Origin: Kribbella sp. VKM Ac-2569
GTDB lineage: Bacteria > Actinomycetota > Actinomycetes > Propionibacteriales > Kribbellaceae
NCBI RefSeq assembly: GCF_004216905.1
Contig: NZ_SGXJ01000001.1
Location: 1,302,001-1,366,000 of the forward strand
Reading direction: 5' to 3'
Length of the DNA stretch: 64,000 nt
Below the pieces are notes generated by a model. That model had not been told where the DNA came from and did not search any database. It was given only the letters and a program-made list of their open reading frames with translations. Position numbers and translations under genes: made by a program. This document shows, in pieces, positions 17,631-26,146 of this stretch. The first letter of the stretch is position 1, and every line of letters starts with the position of its first letter.

Positions 17631-18379
17631 TCCGACAGCACCCGCGCCAGCGTCTCCGGTGGCAGCGTGTGGAACGTACCGTCATGCCCCTCCACCGTGC
17701 CCCGCGGCAACGCAGCAACCGCCTCCTGCACGGACCGCTGCAGCCACTCCGGACTGGCATTGCTGTACAGCCCCAACGTCGGTACGTCGACCGACGCCAG
17801 CAGCTCCACCGGTACGGCGCTGTCCCGCAGCTGCAGCGCGTCGTACACGAGTGTGTGCGCGATGGCCTCCATCCCGGCCCACATCGGCGTCTGCCGGATC
17901 TGGTCGACCACCTCCTTCGGCTGCCCGACCGCCTCGACCATGAACAGTTCGGCCGCTCCACCTGGGTTTCCGGCGGCGACGAACTCCTGCAGCCGCTCGA
18001 GGTAGCGCTCCGGGGGCGGCGGCGCGCCCTCGACCCGGAACGGCGGCTCCATGATCGCCTGCTTCTCGAACGGTAGTCCGGCCTGCAGCAGCACCATCGA
18101 CCCAGACGAGTAGGCGCAGGCGAACCGCGCACCGGTCGCCGTGCGCACGGCGTCGAGGTCTTCCCACTCACGCTCCACCGCGTACGGCATCGTGTCGCCG
18201 GAATCGCCACGTCCCCGCCGGTCGTAGTTCACGACGGTGAACGCCGCGGACAGCGCCTGGGCGTCCTCGACGTACCGCGCGCGGTCGGTGAATCCGCCGG
18301 CCACGAGCACGAGGACCGGCCCGCTGCCGTAGGTGTCGTACGCGAGCTCGGTGCCGTCCTTCGAGACAACCTTCTCCAT
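17612..18379 (-). CDS. alpha/beta-hydrolase fold protein
   Basis: 255 aa from ATG 18379 (AGGAG six nt before it). Canonical fold elements: PVLVLVAGGFTDRARY, VVNYDRRGRGDSGDT, late DVPTLGLYSNASPEW and GHDGTFHTLPPE with the expected His. The nucleophile elbow reads AYSSGS, so Ser is present but the first Gly of GxSxG is Ala. Probably an esterase-like enzyme; substrate unknown. It is divergent from the LysR gene of the formate dehydrogenase unit, and the shared intergenic region carries the TGTATACAG element. Confidence 0.8.
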   Translation of the reverse strand: MEKVVSKDGTELAYDTYGSGPVLVLVAGGFTDRARYVEDAQALSAAFTVVNYDRRGRGDSGDTMPYAVEREWEDLDAVRTATGARFACAYSSGSMVLLQAGLPFEKQAIMEPPFRVEGAPPPPERYLERLQEFVAAGNPGGAAELFMVEAVGQPKEVVDQIRQTPMWAGMEAIAHTLVYDALQLRDSAVPVELLASVDVPTLGLYSNASPEWLQRSVQEAVAALPRGTVEGHDGTFHTLPPETLARVLSDYFLSA

Positions 18380-18511
18380 CACAAACTCCTTTTGCCGAAC
18401 AGGTCTCTGCCCAACCGTCGAGCGAGCTGTCGCCAGACAGACACAGTGTGATCCACCTCACACGACCGCGAAACCTTCCCGCCGGCCAGAAGCCTCACTA
18501 CAGTTGGATTA

Positions 18512-18520
18512 TGTATACAG
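18512..18520. promoter_or_regulatory. TGTATACAG element before the LysR gene
   Basis: TGTATACAG contains the palindromic core GTATAC and lies 28 bp before the LysR start. The identical 9-mer recurs at 20787, and longer relatives precede other genes of the island. Candidate site of an FCD-type GntR regulator; inference. Confidence 0.4.
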
Positions 18521-18548
18521 GCGACTGCACACCATCCCGGGGTCGTTG

Positions 18549-19520
18549 ATGCTGCTCCGGCAGCTGGAGTACCTCGTCGCCCTCGCCCGCGAGAAGCACT
18601 TCGCCCGGGCGGCGGATGCCTGTTACGTCTCCCAGCCGTCGCTGTCCGCCGCGATCCGCAAGCTCGAGCAGGAGCTCGACGTACCGATCGTGCGCCGCGG
18701 CCGCCGCTTCGAGGGCCTGACCCCCGAGGGTGAGCGGGTGCTGCTCTGGGCACAGCGGATCCTCGCCGAGCAGGACGCGCTCCGGCACGAGCTGTCGATG
18801 ATGCGCGGCGGCCTGAACGGCACGCTCCGACTCGGCGCGATCCCGACCGCGATGCCGGTCGTCTCGCTCCTGACCACACCGTTCTGTGAGCGCCACCCGA
18901 ACACCCGCGTCACGCTCGAGTCGCTGTCGTCGCGGGACATCACGCAAAAGCTGGCGGAGTTCGAGCTGGACGTCGCAATGACCTATCTCGACGACGACAC
19001 GCTCGGTCAGGTGCGCAAGACGCCGCTGTACGAGGAGCGGTACCTGCTGCTCACCCCGAAGGACACCGAACTCGCCGACCTGCCAGTGGCGACGTGGGCG
19101 CAGGTCGCCGAGTTGCCGCTCTGCCTGCTCTCCCCCGAGATGCGCAACCGCCGGATCATGAACGGGTACTTCTCCGACGACGGCGCAATCGCGACACCGT
19201 CGATCGAGAGCGACACGGTCTCCGGTCTCTACAGTCACCTGCACGGCAACCATTGGTCGACGGTGATCTCGCACGCGTGGCTGCACATGTTCGGTGTACC
19301 GGACGGGATGCGCGTCGTACCGCTCAAACGCCCGGCGCACGGACCGCGTGTCGGCCTGGTGATCGCCGCGCGGAGTCCGGAACCCGTGCTCGCCCGCGCA
19401 CTGCTCGACGTCGCCCGGCAAGCGGGCGTCCATGAGGCCCTGGACAGCCTGCTCGACGTGCACTTGATGGGTTCGGGCTATCTCGACATAGCGAGCAAGT
19501 CTTTGACCGTCGGTCCTTGA
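18549..19520 (+). CDS. LysR-family transcriptional regulator
   Basis: 323 aa from ATG 18549 (MLLRQLEYLVALAREKHFAR). The N-terminal winged HTH spans residues ~1-60 (FARAADACYVSQPSLSAAIR), followed by a substrate-binding domain (GTLRLGAIPTAMPVVSLLT). It lies 44 bp upstream of the formate dehydrogenase gene on the same strand and probably controls it, sensing formate or a related metabolite. The frame is open upstream to 18333, but the HTH position fixes the start. LysR proteins usually activate; the divergent hydrolase gene could be a second target. Confidence 0.85.
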   Translation: MLLRQLEYLVALAREKHFARAADACYVSQPSLSAAIRKLEQELDVPIVRRGRRFEGLTPEGERVLLWAQRILAEQDALRHELSMMRGGLNGTLRLGAIPTAMPVVSLLTTPFCERHPNTRVTLESLSSRDITQKLAEFELDVAMTYLDDDTLGQVRKTPLYEERYLLLTPKDTELADLPVATWAQVAELPLCLLSPEMRNRRIMNGYFSDDGAIATPSIESDTVSGLYSHLHGNHWSTVISHAWLHMFGVPDGMRVVPLKRPAHGPRVGLVIAARSPEPVLARALLDVARQAGVHEALDSLLDVHLMGSGYLDIASKSLTVGP

Positions 19521-19564
19521 TCCGGCGATGGTGGAAATCCCTTCAGAACAAGGAGATTCCCATC

Positions 19565-20716
19565 ATGGCGAAGATAGTGTGCGTGCTGTACGACGACCCC
19601 GCCGCCGGCTACCCGACGTCGTACGCGCGCGACAGCATCCCCTCGATCGAGGGATATCCGAACGGCCAGACAGCGCCGAGCCCGAAGTCGATCGACTTCA
19701 CACCAGGCACGCTGCTCGGAAGCGTGTCCGGTGAACTCGGGCTGCGCGGATTCCTCGAGAGCCAAGGACACACGCTCGCCGTCATCTCCGACAAGGAGGC
19801 TGCTCTCGACCGCGAACTTCCCGACGCCGACGTGGTGATCTCGCAACCGTTCTGGCCGGCGTACCTGACGGCCGAGCGGATCGCGAAGGCACCCAAGCTC
19901 AAACTCGCGATCACCGCCGGGATCGGGTCCGACCATGTCGACCTGGACGCGGCGATCGGCGCCGGCATGACGGTTGCCGAGGTCACCTACTCGAACAGCA
20001 TCAGCGTCGCCGAGCACGTGGTGATGATGATTCTCGGGCTGGTGCGGAACTACCTCCCGTCGTACCAGGTAGTGGTCGACGGCGGATGGAACATCGCGGA
20101 CTGCGTCGCGCGGTCGTACGACCTCGAGGGAATGCAGGTCGGCACCGTCGCGGCCGGCCGGATCGGGACCGCCGTACTGCGGCGGCTGGCGCCGTTCGAC
20201 GTGAAGCTGCACTACACCGACCGGCACCGGCTGCCGGAGTCGGTGGAGCGCGAACTCAACCTCACCTTCCACCCGAGCGCAGCCGACATGGTCCCGCACT
20301 GCGATGTGGTCACGATCAACGCCCCGTTGCACCCGGAGACCGAGGGGCTGTTCGGCGACGAGCTGCTCGCGACCATGAGGCGCGGCACCTACCTGATCAA
20401 CACGGCCCGCGCGAAGATCGCCGACCGGGACGCGATCGTGCGGGCACTGGAGACCGGACAGCTGGCCGGGTACGCCGGTGACGTCTGGTACCCGCAGCCG
20501 GCGCCCGCCGACCACCCGTGGCGCACCATGCCCCACCATGGAATGACGCCGCACATCTCCGGCTCGTCGCTGTCCGCACAGACCCGGTACGCCGCGGGCA
20601 CGCGGGAGATCCTGGAGTCCTGGTTGAGCGGTACGCCGATCCGGGACGAGTACCTGATCGTCGACGGTGGGCGACTGGCCGGTGCCGGAGCGCACGCGTA
20701 CTCCACCACGGTGTAA
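19565..20716 (+). CDS. fdh: NAD-dependent formate dehydrogenase
   Basis: 383 aa cytosolic D-2-hydroxyacid-dehydrogenase-fold FDH (formate + NAD+ to CO2 + NADH). It matches the Pseudomonas-type enzyme closely: MAKIVCVLYDDP, SQPFWPAYLT, ITAGIGSDHVDLD, NSISVAEHVVMMILGLVRNY, Rossmann GTVAAGRIG (residue ~193), catalytic Arg in NTARAKI (~279) and catalytic His in MTPHISGSS (~328). NTARAKI differs from the common NTARGKL by Gly to Ala. ATG 19565 follows an aaggaga site. No metal or selenocysteine is needed. In the island it would recover electrons from the formate released after oxalyl-CoA decarboxylation. Confidence 0.95.
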   Translation: MAKIVCVLYDDPAAGYPTSYARDSIPSIEGYPNGQTAPSPKSIDFTPGTLLGSVSGELGLRGFLESQGHTLAVISDKEAALDRELPDADVVISQPFWPAYLTAERIAKAPKLKLAITAGIGSDHVDLDAAIGAGMTVAEVTYSNSISVAEHVVMMILGLVRNYLPSYQVVVDGGWNIADCVARSYDLEGMQVGTVAAGRIGTAVLRRLAPFDVKLHYTDRHRLPESVERELNLTFHPSAADMVPHCDVVTINAPLHPETEGLFGDELLATMRRGTYLINTARAKIADRDAIVRALETGQLAGYAGDVWYPQPAPADHPWRTMPHHGMTPHISGSSLSAQTRYAAGTREILESWLSGTPIRDEYLIVDGGRLAGAGAHAYSTTV

Positions 20717-20786
20717 GCGGGATCACGACGTACGTAACCGGGATCACGTCAGACGCGGGCATAACCGGTCAGCACACCTGGTTGAA

Positions 20787-20795
20787 TGTATACAG
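20787..20795. promoter_or_regulatory. TGTATACAG element before the 59-aa gene
   Basis: Identical 9-mer to 18512-18520, located 27 bp upstream of the small gene at 20822. The equal spacing (27-28 bp) to the start codon at both loci argues against chance. Confidence 0.4.
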
Positions 20796-20821
20796 AAGCC
20801 AGAATTCAAGGAAGGGTAGAA

Positions 20822-21001
20822 ATGATCTTCACACGTAGGTTCGGCGCTCTGGCGGCTCGCCCGCAGTTCCCGGATGCCCCGGAGCTGCAGGAGCTGAACA
20901 AGCCGGTCGATCTCGATGCCGAGCTCGCCGAGCTGACTGTCCAGGAGGCCCGTGGCGCACACGACGACGGCCGCCGGAACGCGGACGAGTCCGCGGCCTG
21001 A
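20822..21001 (+). CDS. small hypothetical protein in the formate/oxalate island
   Basis: 59 aa from ATG 20822 (ribosome site ggaagggtag). It is polar and acidic, with a basic first third (MIFTRRFGALAARPQFP) and then ELQELNKPVDLDAELAELTV, likely helical; no membrane segment or cysteine. Lying between formate dehydrogenase and the GntR gene with its own TGTATACAG element, it looks like a genuine regulated gene. Function unknown; the size would suit an accessory or regulatory peptide. Confidence 0.6.
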   Translation: MIFTRRFGALAARPQFPDAPELQELNKPVDLDAELAELTVQEARGAHDDGRRNADESAA

Positions 21002-21045
21002 CCCCGGCGTACCGGGCAACCGGTGCCGGAGGTATATGTCAAGGC

Positions 21046-21078
21046 ATGGCACTTGGTAGACTGTCTACCAAGTGCCAT
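21046..21078. promoter_or_regulatory. 33-bp perfect palindrome, probable GntR operator
   Basis: Two 16-bp arms (21046-21061 and 21063-21078) are perfect inverted repeats around a single T; the core reads GGTAGACTGTCTACC. It ends 24 bp before the GntR start codon. FCD-subfamily GntR proteins bind short palindromes in their own promoters, so autoregulation is the natural reading. A small hairpin in the leader is the alternative. Confidence 0.7.
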
Positions 21079-21102
21079 CGCTGTAGGACCGGAAGGGACC
21101 TC

Positions 21103-21855
21103 ATGACGACGATCAGTGCGGGGCCAGGGGCGGGTGCGGAACCGGCCGGTGTGCGGCACGTCAAGCGGCCGACGCCGTTGCGGGAGTCGGTGTACGAGGC
21201 CCTCACCGAGATGATCATCGACGGCACGCTCGAGCGCGGGCGGCACCTGGTCGAGGTCGAGCTCGCCGGGATCCTGGGCGTCTCCCGGCAGCCGGTGCGT
21301 GAGGCCCTGCAGCGGCTGAACAACGAGGGCTGGGTCGATCTGCGGCCCGGGTTCGGCGCGATGGTGCACGTGCCGGCCGAGGACGAGGTCGACCAGTTGC
21401 TGGCGGCCCGTGCGGCGCTGGAGTCGGAGTCCGCTCGGCTCGCGGCCAGGCACGCGTCGAAGGACGACGTCGCCAAGTTGCGCGAGCTGTGCAAGGTCGG
21501 CACGACGTACCAGGAGGCCGGCGACATCGACGGCACGGTGCGGACGAACGCCGAGCTCCACAGCCTGATCACCCAGATGTCCGGCAACCGTTTCCTGGTC
21601 GACTTCGCCGCCCAGGTCGACCGCCGCGTCCGCTGGTACTACACCCCCGTCGCCCCCGTCCGCGGCGCAGCCTCCTGGCGCGAACACAACCGCCTGGTGA
21701 AGGCAATCAGCGAAGGCGACGAAGACAAAGCCGCCCAGATCATGCGCGAACACACCGAACACACCCGCAAGGCCTACCACGACCTCCAGGCGAACGCCGA
21801 CCCCGTCACCGAAGCACCGGACTCGACCCCGAAGCGCCGCCGCCGCACCAGCTGA
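21103..21855 (+). CDS. GntR-family (FCD/FadR-type) transcriptional regulator
   Basis: 250 aa from ATG 21103 (ggaaggga site). Winged HTH at residues ~20-85 (LRESVYEALTEMIIDGTLERG; LGVSRQPVREALQRL), then an all-helical FCD ligand domain (~95-225) with candidate metal-binding Asp/His residues (NAELHSLITQMSGN; WREHNRLVKAISEGD; REHTEHTRKAY). The C-terminus is a basic tail. FCD regulators sense carboxylates. Its position inside the oxalate/formate island makes it the best candidate reader of the shared CATAC-type elements and of its own palindrome. Confidence 0.9.
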   Translation: MTTISAGPGAGAEPAGVRHVKRPTPLRESVYEALTEMIIDGTLERGRHLVEVELAGILGVSRQPVREALQRLNNEGWVDLRPGFGAMVHVPAEDEVDQLLAARAALESESARLAARHASKDDVAKLRELCKVGTTYQEAGDIDGTVRTNAELHSLITQMSGNRFLVDFAAQVDRRVRWYYTPVAPVRGAASWREHNRLVKAISEGDEDKAAQIMREHTEHTRKAYHDLQANADPVTEAPDSTPKRRRRTS

Positions 21856-21862
21856 CCCCGAA

Positions 21863-21892
21863 GAGGGGATGCCCTCCAATGGGCATCCCCTC
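21863..21892. terminator. bidirectional hairpin terminator
   Basis: GAGGGGATGCCC (21863-21874) pairs perfectly with 21881-21892 (6-nt loop). It lies between the convergent GntR gene and the minus-strand operon end and can terminate both. Confidence 0.85.
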
Positions 21893-21898
21893 GAAGGG

Positions 21899-22417
21899 TT
21901 AGCGGTTGCGGCCGGTGGCGGCTTTTCGGGCTGCTAGGGCGGTGGCGAGGTGGGTGTATTGCTCGACCACTCGGCGGGCGTACTGGTTGCGGTCGAGGAT
22001 GTGGGGCCACCAGAGGCGGCCTATCTGTTCTTGCATCCAGAGGAAGCCGATCGCGAATCCCATGCTCACCAGGGCACGGAAGGCGAGGAACTTCCACGGT
22101 TCCGGTGGCAGGCCCGGTGAACCGGTGATCACCCAGGCGGTGACCACCGAATGCACCAGGAGCGCCAGCGGGAACGCGATCACCCAGTAGACCGCCGCCG
22201 GCGCGAACACGCCCGCGGGGACCTTGCCCAGTGCAACCAGTACGGCGTACCCGGACCCGAACAGCATCAGTGGTACGCCGAGACCGAGCCCGGTGACGAC
22301 TGCCCAACCGGCGGGCTGGCCGACGAACGCGGCCAGTCCACCGGCAATGAGCCCCGCCGCCGCGCCGACCGACGCGGCCGGAACGCAGTACTCCGCCAAC
22401 TGCTTCAAGTCAGTCAT
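21899..22417 (-). CDS. small membrane protein, partner of the Nramp-like permease
   Basis: 172 aa with about four hydrophobic helices (VPAASVGAAAGLIAGGLAAF; AVVTGLGLGVPLMLF; VFAPAAVYWVIAFPLALLV; LAFRALVSMGFAIGFLW) and a basic C-terminal tail (ATALAARKAATGRNR). No family recognised. It begins 3 bp after the permease stop, the tightest spacing in the operon, suggesting a dedicated subunit or chaperone of that transporter. Last gene of the decarboxylase operon. Confidence 0.7.
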   Translation of the reverse strand: MTDLKQLAEYCVPAASVGAAAGLIAGGLAAFVGQPAGWAVVTGLGLGVPLMLFGSGYAVLVALGKVPAGVFAPAAVYWVIAFPLALLVHSVVTAWVITGSPGLPPEPWKFLAFRALVSMGFAIGFLWMQEQIGRLWWPHILDRNQYARRVVEQYTHLATALAARKAATGRNR

Positions 22418-22420
22418 GGG

Positions 22421-23920
22421 TCAGCCCACAGCCACGCCGAAGCGGAACAGGCAGTAGAACAGCATCCCGAGGTAGAACACCGCTCCGAACCCGATGATCA
22501 CGTTCCGCACCGGGCCGGGACGGATCTTCTTCGGCAGCAGCATGTTGTTGGTCAGCAGCAACACGATGCAGTACGCGCCCATCGCGAACGTGGACAGGAA
22601 CGCGAGCGTGTCCAGGATCCCGGCCGGGCCGTCGGCGGGACCGAACAGCAGAATCAGGATGCCGAACAGGATCACGCCCCACAGGAACCCGGCGTACAAC
22701 CGCGACATCGAGAACCGTTTGGCGCCCGGCACGAAGTAGTACGTCATGTCGGCCTGGCCGCGGGAGAACGAGTCGAACAGACCGAGGGTCGCGTTCAGCC
22801 CGATCAGTGCGATGAACGCGAAGAACAACGTCCCGAGGATCGGCGAGCCGGCCGACGCGAACGCGTCCGACATCGCCTTCAGCGCTGCATCCCGGTCACC
22901 GCCCTCGATCAGCTCCGCCACGTTCGGATTCTCCCGGGCCGCCGACATGGCCAGCACGGTGAACGAGACCGTGACCAGCATCGTGATGCCCCAGAAGAGC
23001 AGCAGCGCGTCGAACGTGACCCACTTGCGCCAGCCCTTCCACTTCGCCATCTCGGCCGGGTCCTCGGTGTCGAACATGAACCCGCGCGACGGCATCGACT
23101 CCGCCTCGTTCGCGGCCCGCAGCCCGCGGATCTTCGGGATGTGCGCGCCCATGCCGGCGCCGCTGTCCCGCAGCTGCAGCGTGTACCACATCTGTTGCAT
23201 CCCGGACGGCCCGGCAAAGGCGATCGAACCGACCACGACCGGGAACCACGCCGACGTCATCGCGTCGTCCGGGAAGTACCCGAACGCGAACATCCCGGAC
23301 AGGGTGCGGCCGAGGTCGTCCCAGTTGCCGACGATCGCCGCGATCACCGACGTACCGACGACCAGCAACCCGATCAGCAGACCGAGCAGCTTCTCGAGGA
23401 AGTTGTAGATCACCGACAGCAGGCTGAACAGCACACCGACGAACACCAGAGCCACGCACGCGGTGACCTGCCAGGGTATGCCGCTGATCTCCTCGAACGC
23501 GGCCGCGCCGGCGGACAGATGGCCCGGCCACATGTAGATCAGGATCGCCGCCGCGTAGAAGAACCACATCAGCGGTTTGAAGATCCGGGCCGCGCCGAAG
23601 AAGATGCTCTCCCCGGTGGCCATCGCGTAGCGCGCCATCTCCAGCAGCACGAACGCCTGCAGTGTGACACCGACCATGAACAACCAGCGGATGTCCGGCC
23701 CGAACACCAGGACGAGCCGGGGCCACATGTACGACTCCCCCATACCCACACCCAGCGCGACCAGGAAGACGGTCGGGCCGAGGATGTGCAAGGAGGGCGG
23801 TGCGTCCGGAAGTTTCCGGATCGGCATCGGTTCGAGCCTGCCCGCTTTCCAGACCTTCTCGGTCACGGCTGCCGCGGCCGGCTCTTCGGGAACTTCTGAG
23901 GTCTTGCTCGTGACGTCCAA
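22421..23920 (-). CDS. Nramp-fold permease lacking the canonical metal-binding motifs
   Basis: 499 aa with a ~50-residue hydrophilic N-terminus and 11-12 predicted membrane helices. It resembles the Nramp family (LHILGPTVFLVALGVGMGES; GLNATLGLFDSFSRGQADM; MGAYCIVLLLTNNMLLP). True Nramp metal transporters carry DPGN in helix 1 and MPH in helix 6. Here the corresponding places read GMGES and GPSGMQQMW, so metal binding by the known site is not expected. Fourth gene of the decarboxylase-CoA-transferase-ligase operon; uptake of the organic substrate or a related ion is a reasonable inference. Automatic labels of divalent metal transporter should be doubted. Confidence 0.75.
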   Translation of the reverse strand: MDVTSKTSEVPEEPAAAAVTEKVWKAGRLEPMPIRKLPDAPPSLHILGPTVFLVALGVGMGESYMWPRLVLVFGPDIRWLFMVGVTLQAFVLLEMARYAMATGESIFFGAARIFKPLMWFFYAAAILIYMWPGHLSAGAAAFEEISGIPWQVTACVALVFVGVLFSLLSVIYNFLEKLLGLLIGLLVVGTSVIAAIVGNWDDLGRTLSGMFAFGYFPDDAMTSAWFPVVVGSIAFAGPSGMQQMWYTLQLRDSGAGMGAHIPKIRGLRAANEAESMPSRGFMFDTEDPAEMAKWKGWRKWVTFDALLLFWGITMLVTVSFTVLAMSAARENPNVAELIEGGDRDAALKAMSDAFASAGSPILGTLFFAFIALIGLNATLGLFDSFSRGQADMTYYFVPGAKRFSMSRLYAGFLWGVILFGILILLFGPADGPAGILDTLAFLSTFAMGAYCIVLLLTNNMLLPKKIRPGPVRNVIIGFGAVFYLGMLFYCLFRFGVAVG

Positions 23921-23983
23921 GGCGGACTCCTTAGTTCGACGCCAACTAGCGGATCAACTTCCCCCGCGTGCTCCTGCCTCCAA

Positions 23984-26131
23984 TCAACTGATGCCGAGCG
24001 GCCCGGCGTTGCGGGCCCAGCGGTACTTGGCACCGAGGACCTGGACCGGGGTCTCGGTGGTGTACGGGTACGCGACCACACCGTGGTCGAACAGGTACTG
24101 GCTGGCTTCCTCGACCTCGACGTCACCGGACAGCGAGGCGACCACGGGCTTGTCGATGCCCTTGGCCCGGAACTCCTCGACCACCTCGGCGACCAGCTTC
24201 GCGAACACCATCGGCGGTGTCACGATCGTGTGCCAGTACCCCAGGATCAGCGCGTGGATCCGCTCGTCGGACAGCCCCAGCGCGATCGTGTTCCGGTACG
24301 TCGACGGCGGCTCGCCGCCGGTGATGTCCACCGGGTTGCCGGCCGCGCCGAACGGCGGGATGAACTTCCGGAACGCCGCGTCCAGATCGTCCGGGATGTC
24401 CATCAACGTCAGCCCGGCGTCCACGCAGGCGTCCGACAGCAGTACGCCGGAACCGCCCGCGCCGGTGATGATGACGACGTTCTCGCCCTTCGGCGTCGGC
24501 AGCAGCGGGATACCGCGGGCGTACTGGAGCATCTCGTTCAGCCCCGGCGCCCGGACCACTCCGCTCTGCCGCAGGATGTCGTCGTACACCTTGTCGTTGC
24601 CGGCCAGGGCGCCGGTGTGCGAGCTGGCCGCCCGCGCGCCCATGGAGGTACGCCCGGCCTTCAGTACGACGACCGGCTTCTTCTTCGACACCCGGGCCGC
24701 CGTCTCGGCGAACGCCCGGCCGTCCTTCAAATCCTCAAGATGCATGGCGATCAGGTTGGTGTTGTCGTCGCTCTCGAAGAACGTCAGGAGGTCATCCTCG
24801 TCGATGTCGGCCTTGTTGCCTACCCCAACGATCGCGGAAACTCCCATCCGGCTGGACCGGCTGAAGCCGAGGATCGCCATCCCGATGCCTCCGCTCTGTG
24901 ACGACAGGGCGACGGACCCGCGGACGTCGTACGGCGTGCAGAACGTCGCGCACAGGCTCTCCGGCAGGTAGTAGTAGCCGTAGATGTTCGGTCCCAGAAT
25001 GCGGACATTGTGCTTGCGGGCGATCGCGACGACCTCGTCCTGGAGCGCCTGCTCTCCGGTCTCGGCGAACCCGGACGGGATCAGGATCGCGCCCGCGACA
25101 CCCTTCTGACCGCACTGCTCGAGCGCCCCACCGACGAACTTGGCCGGTACGGCGAACACCGCGACGTCCACGTCACCCGGTACGTCGGTGATCGACGGAA
25201 ACGCCTTCAGCCCGAGTATCTCGTCGGCCTTCGGGTTGATCGGGTAGATGTCCCCGGCGTACCCGCCGTTGACCAGGTTCTTCATCACCGAGTTGCCGAT
25301 CTTGCCGTCCTCGTTGGACGCCCCGATCACGGCCACCGCGCGCGGCCTCATGATCCGGGTCATCGCGGTCAGGATCTCCTCCTGGCTGAACCGCTCGACC
25401 GGCTTGCCGGCCTCGGCGTCCACGATGATCCGGAAGTCCACCGCGGTGGCACCGTCCGGCCCGGCGAGCACCGGGTTCAGGTCGACCTCGGCGAACTCCG
25501 GGAAGTCCGTGACCAGGTCGGACACGCGCTTGATCAGATTGCCGACAATCTCCTTGTCGACCGGTCGCGCGCCACGAACGCCTTCGAGCATCTCGTGCGC
25601 GTCGATCCCGTCGACCATCGCCCGCGCTTCGTCGTCACTCAGCGGGGCCAGCCGGAACGTGACGTCCTTGAGCACCTCGACGAGTACGCCGCCCAGCCCG
25701 AACGCGACCACCTTGCCGAACGTCGGGTCGGTGACCGCGCCGACGATGACCTCCTGCACGTCACCGCCGGTGACCAGCATCTTCTGCACCTGCACGCCGA
25801 CAATGTCTGCATCCGGTTTGTAGGCTGTCGCGTTGTCGACAATCTGCTTGTAGGCCGCCAGCACGGCATCCTCGGAGTCGACGCCGACCACCACGCCGCC
25901 GGCGTCGGTCTTGTGCAGGATGTCCGGCGAGACGATCTTCAGCACGACCGGGAAGCCGATCTCGGCCGCGAGGCCGGCGGCCCCCTCGGCAGTCGTGGCC
26001 AGCCCCTCGCCCGGCGTCGGGATGCCGTACGCGTCGGCGACCAGCTTGGCCTCCGGCGCGCTCAGCGAGGTGCGGCCGTCCGCCAGAGCCTGGTCGAGGA
26101 TGGTCCGGACTGCTGCCTTGTCATAAGTCAT
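23984..26131 (-). CDS. NDP-forming acyl-CoA ligase (acetate-CoA ligase family), fused subunits
   Basis: 715 aa from ATG 26131 (AGGAG site; the GTG three codons earlier is too close to it). N-terminal ATP-grasp region (~15-225: FPVVLKIVSPDILHKTDAGG, FGLGGVLVEVLKDVTFRLAP), then a CoA-binding Rossmann domain (MRPRAVAVIGASNEDGKIGN) and succinyl-CoA-ligase-like flavodoxin domains (ALSSQSGGIGMAIL; GARAASSHTGALAGND). The beta-alpha order is the reverse of archaeal ADP-forming acetyl-CoA synthetases. It makes an acyl-CoA from acid, CoA and ATP or GTP; in this operon oxalate, formate or acetate are the plausible acids. The gene ends ~60 bp before the permease start. Confidence 0.85.
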   Translation of the reverse strand: MTYDKAAVRTILDQALADGRTSLSAPEAKLVADAYGIPTPGEGLATTAEGAAGLAAEIGFPVVLKIVSPDILHKTDAGGVVVGVDSEDAVLAAYKQIVDNATAYKPDADIVGVQVQKMLVTGGDVQEVIVGAVTDPTFGKVVAFGLGGVLVEVLKDVTFRLAPLSDDEARAMVDGIDAHEMLEGVRGARPVDKEIVGNLIKRVSDLVTDFPEFAEVDLNPVLAGPDGATAVDFRIIVDAEAGKPVERFSQEEILTAMTRIMRPRAVAVIGASNEDGKIGNSVMKNLVNGGYAGDIYPINPKADEILGLKAFPSITDVPGDVDVAVFAVPAKFVGGALEQCGQKGVAGAILIPSGFAETGEQALQDEVVAIARKHNVRILGPNIYGYYYLPESLCATFCTPYDVRGSVALSSQSGGIGMAILGFSRSSRMGVSAIVGVGNKADIDEDDLLTFFESDDNTNLIAMHLEDLKDGRAFAETAARVSKKKPVVVLKAGRTSMGARAASSHTGALAGNDKVYDDILRQSGVVRAPGLNEMLQYARGIPLLPTPKGENVVIITGAGGSGVLLSDACVDAGLTLMDIPDDLDAAFRKFIPPFGAAGNPVDITGGEPPSTYRNTIALGLSDERIHALILGYWHTIVTPPMVFAKLVAEVVEEFRAKGIDKPVVASLSGDVEVEEASQYLFDHGVVAYPYTTETPVQVLGAKYRWARNAGPLGIS

Positions 26132-26146
26132 GCGTTGCACTCCTGT

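Noticed and set aside
22151..23899. Long plus-strand open frame, Arg/Gln/His-rich, opposite the Nramp-like permease
   Set aside because: Composition is that of an antisense shadow; the permease on the minus strand has clear membrane helices and operon spacing.
22421..23920. Divalent metal (Mn/Fe) uptake as the function of the Nramp-like permease
   Set aside because: The helix 1 DPGN and helix 6 MPH ligands are absent and the operon context is acyl-CoA metabolism.
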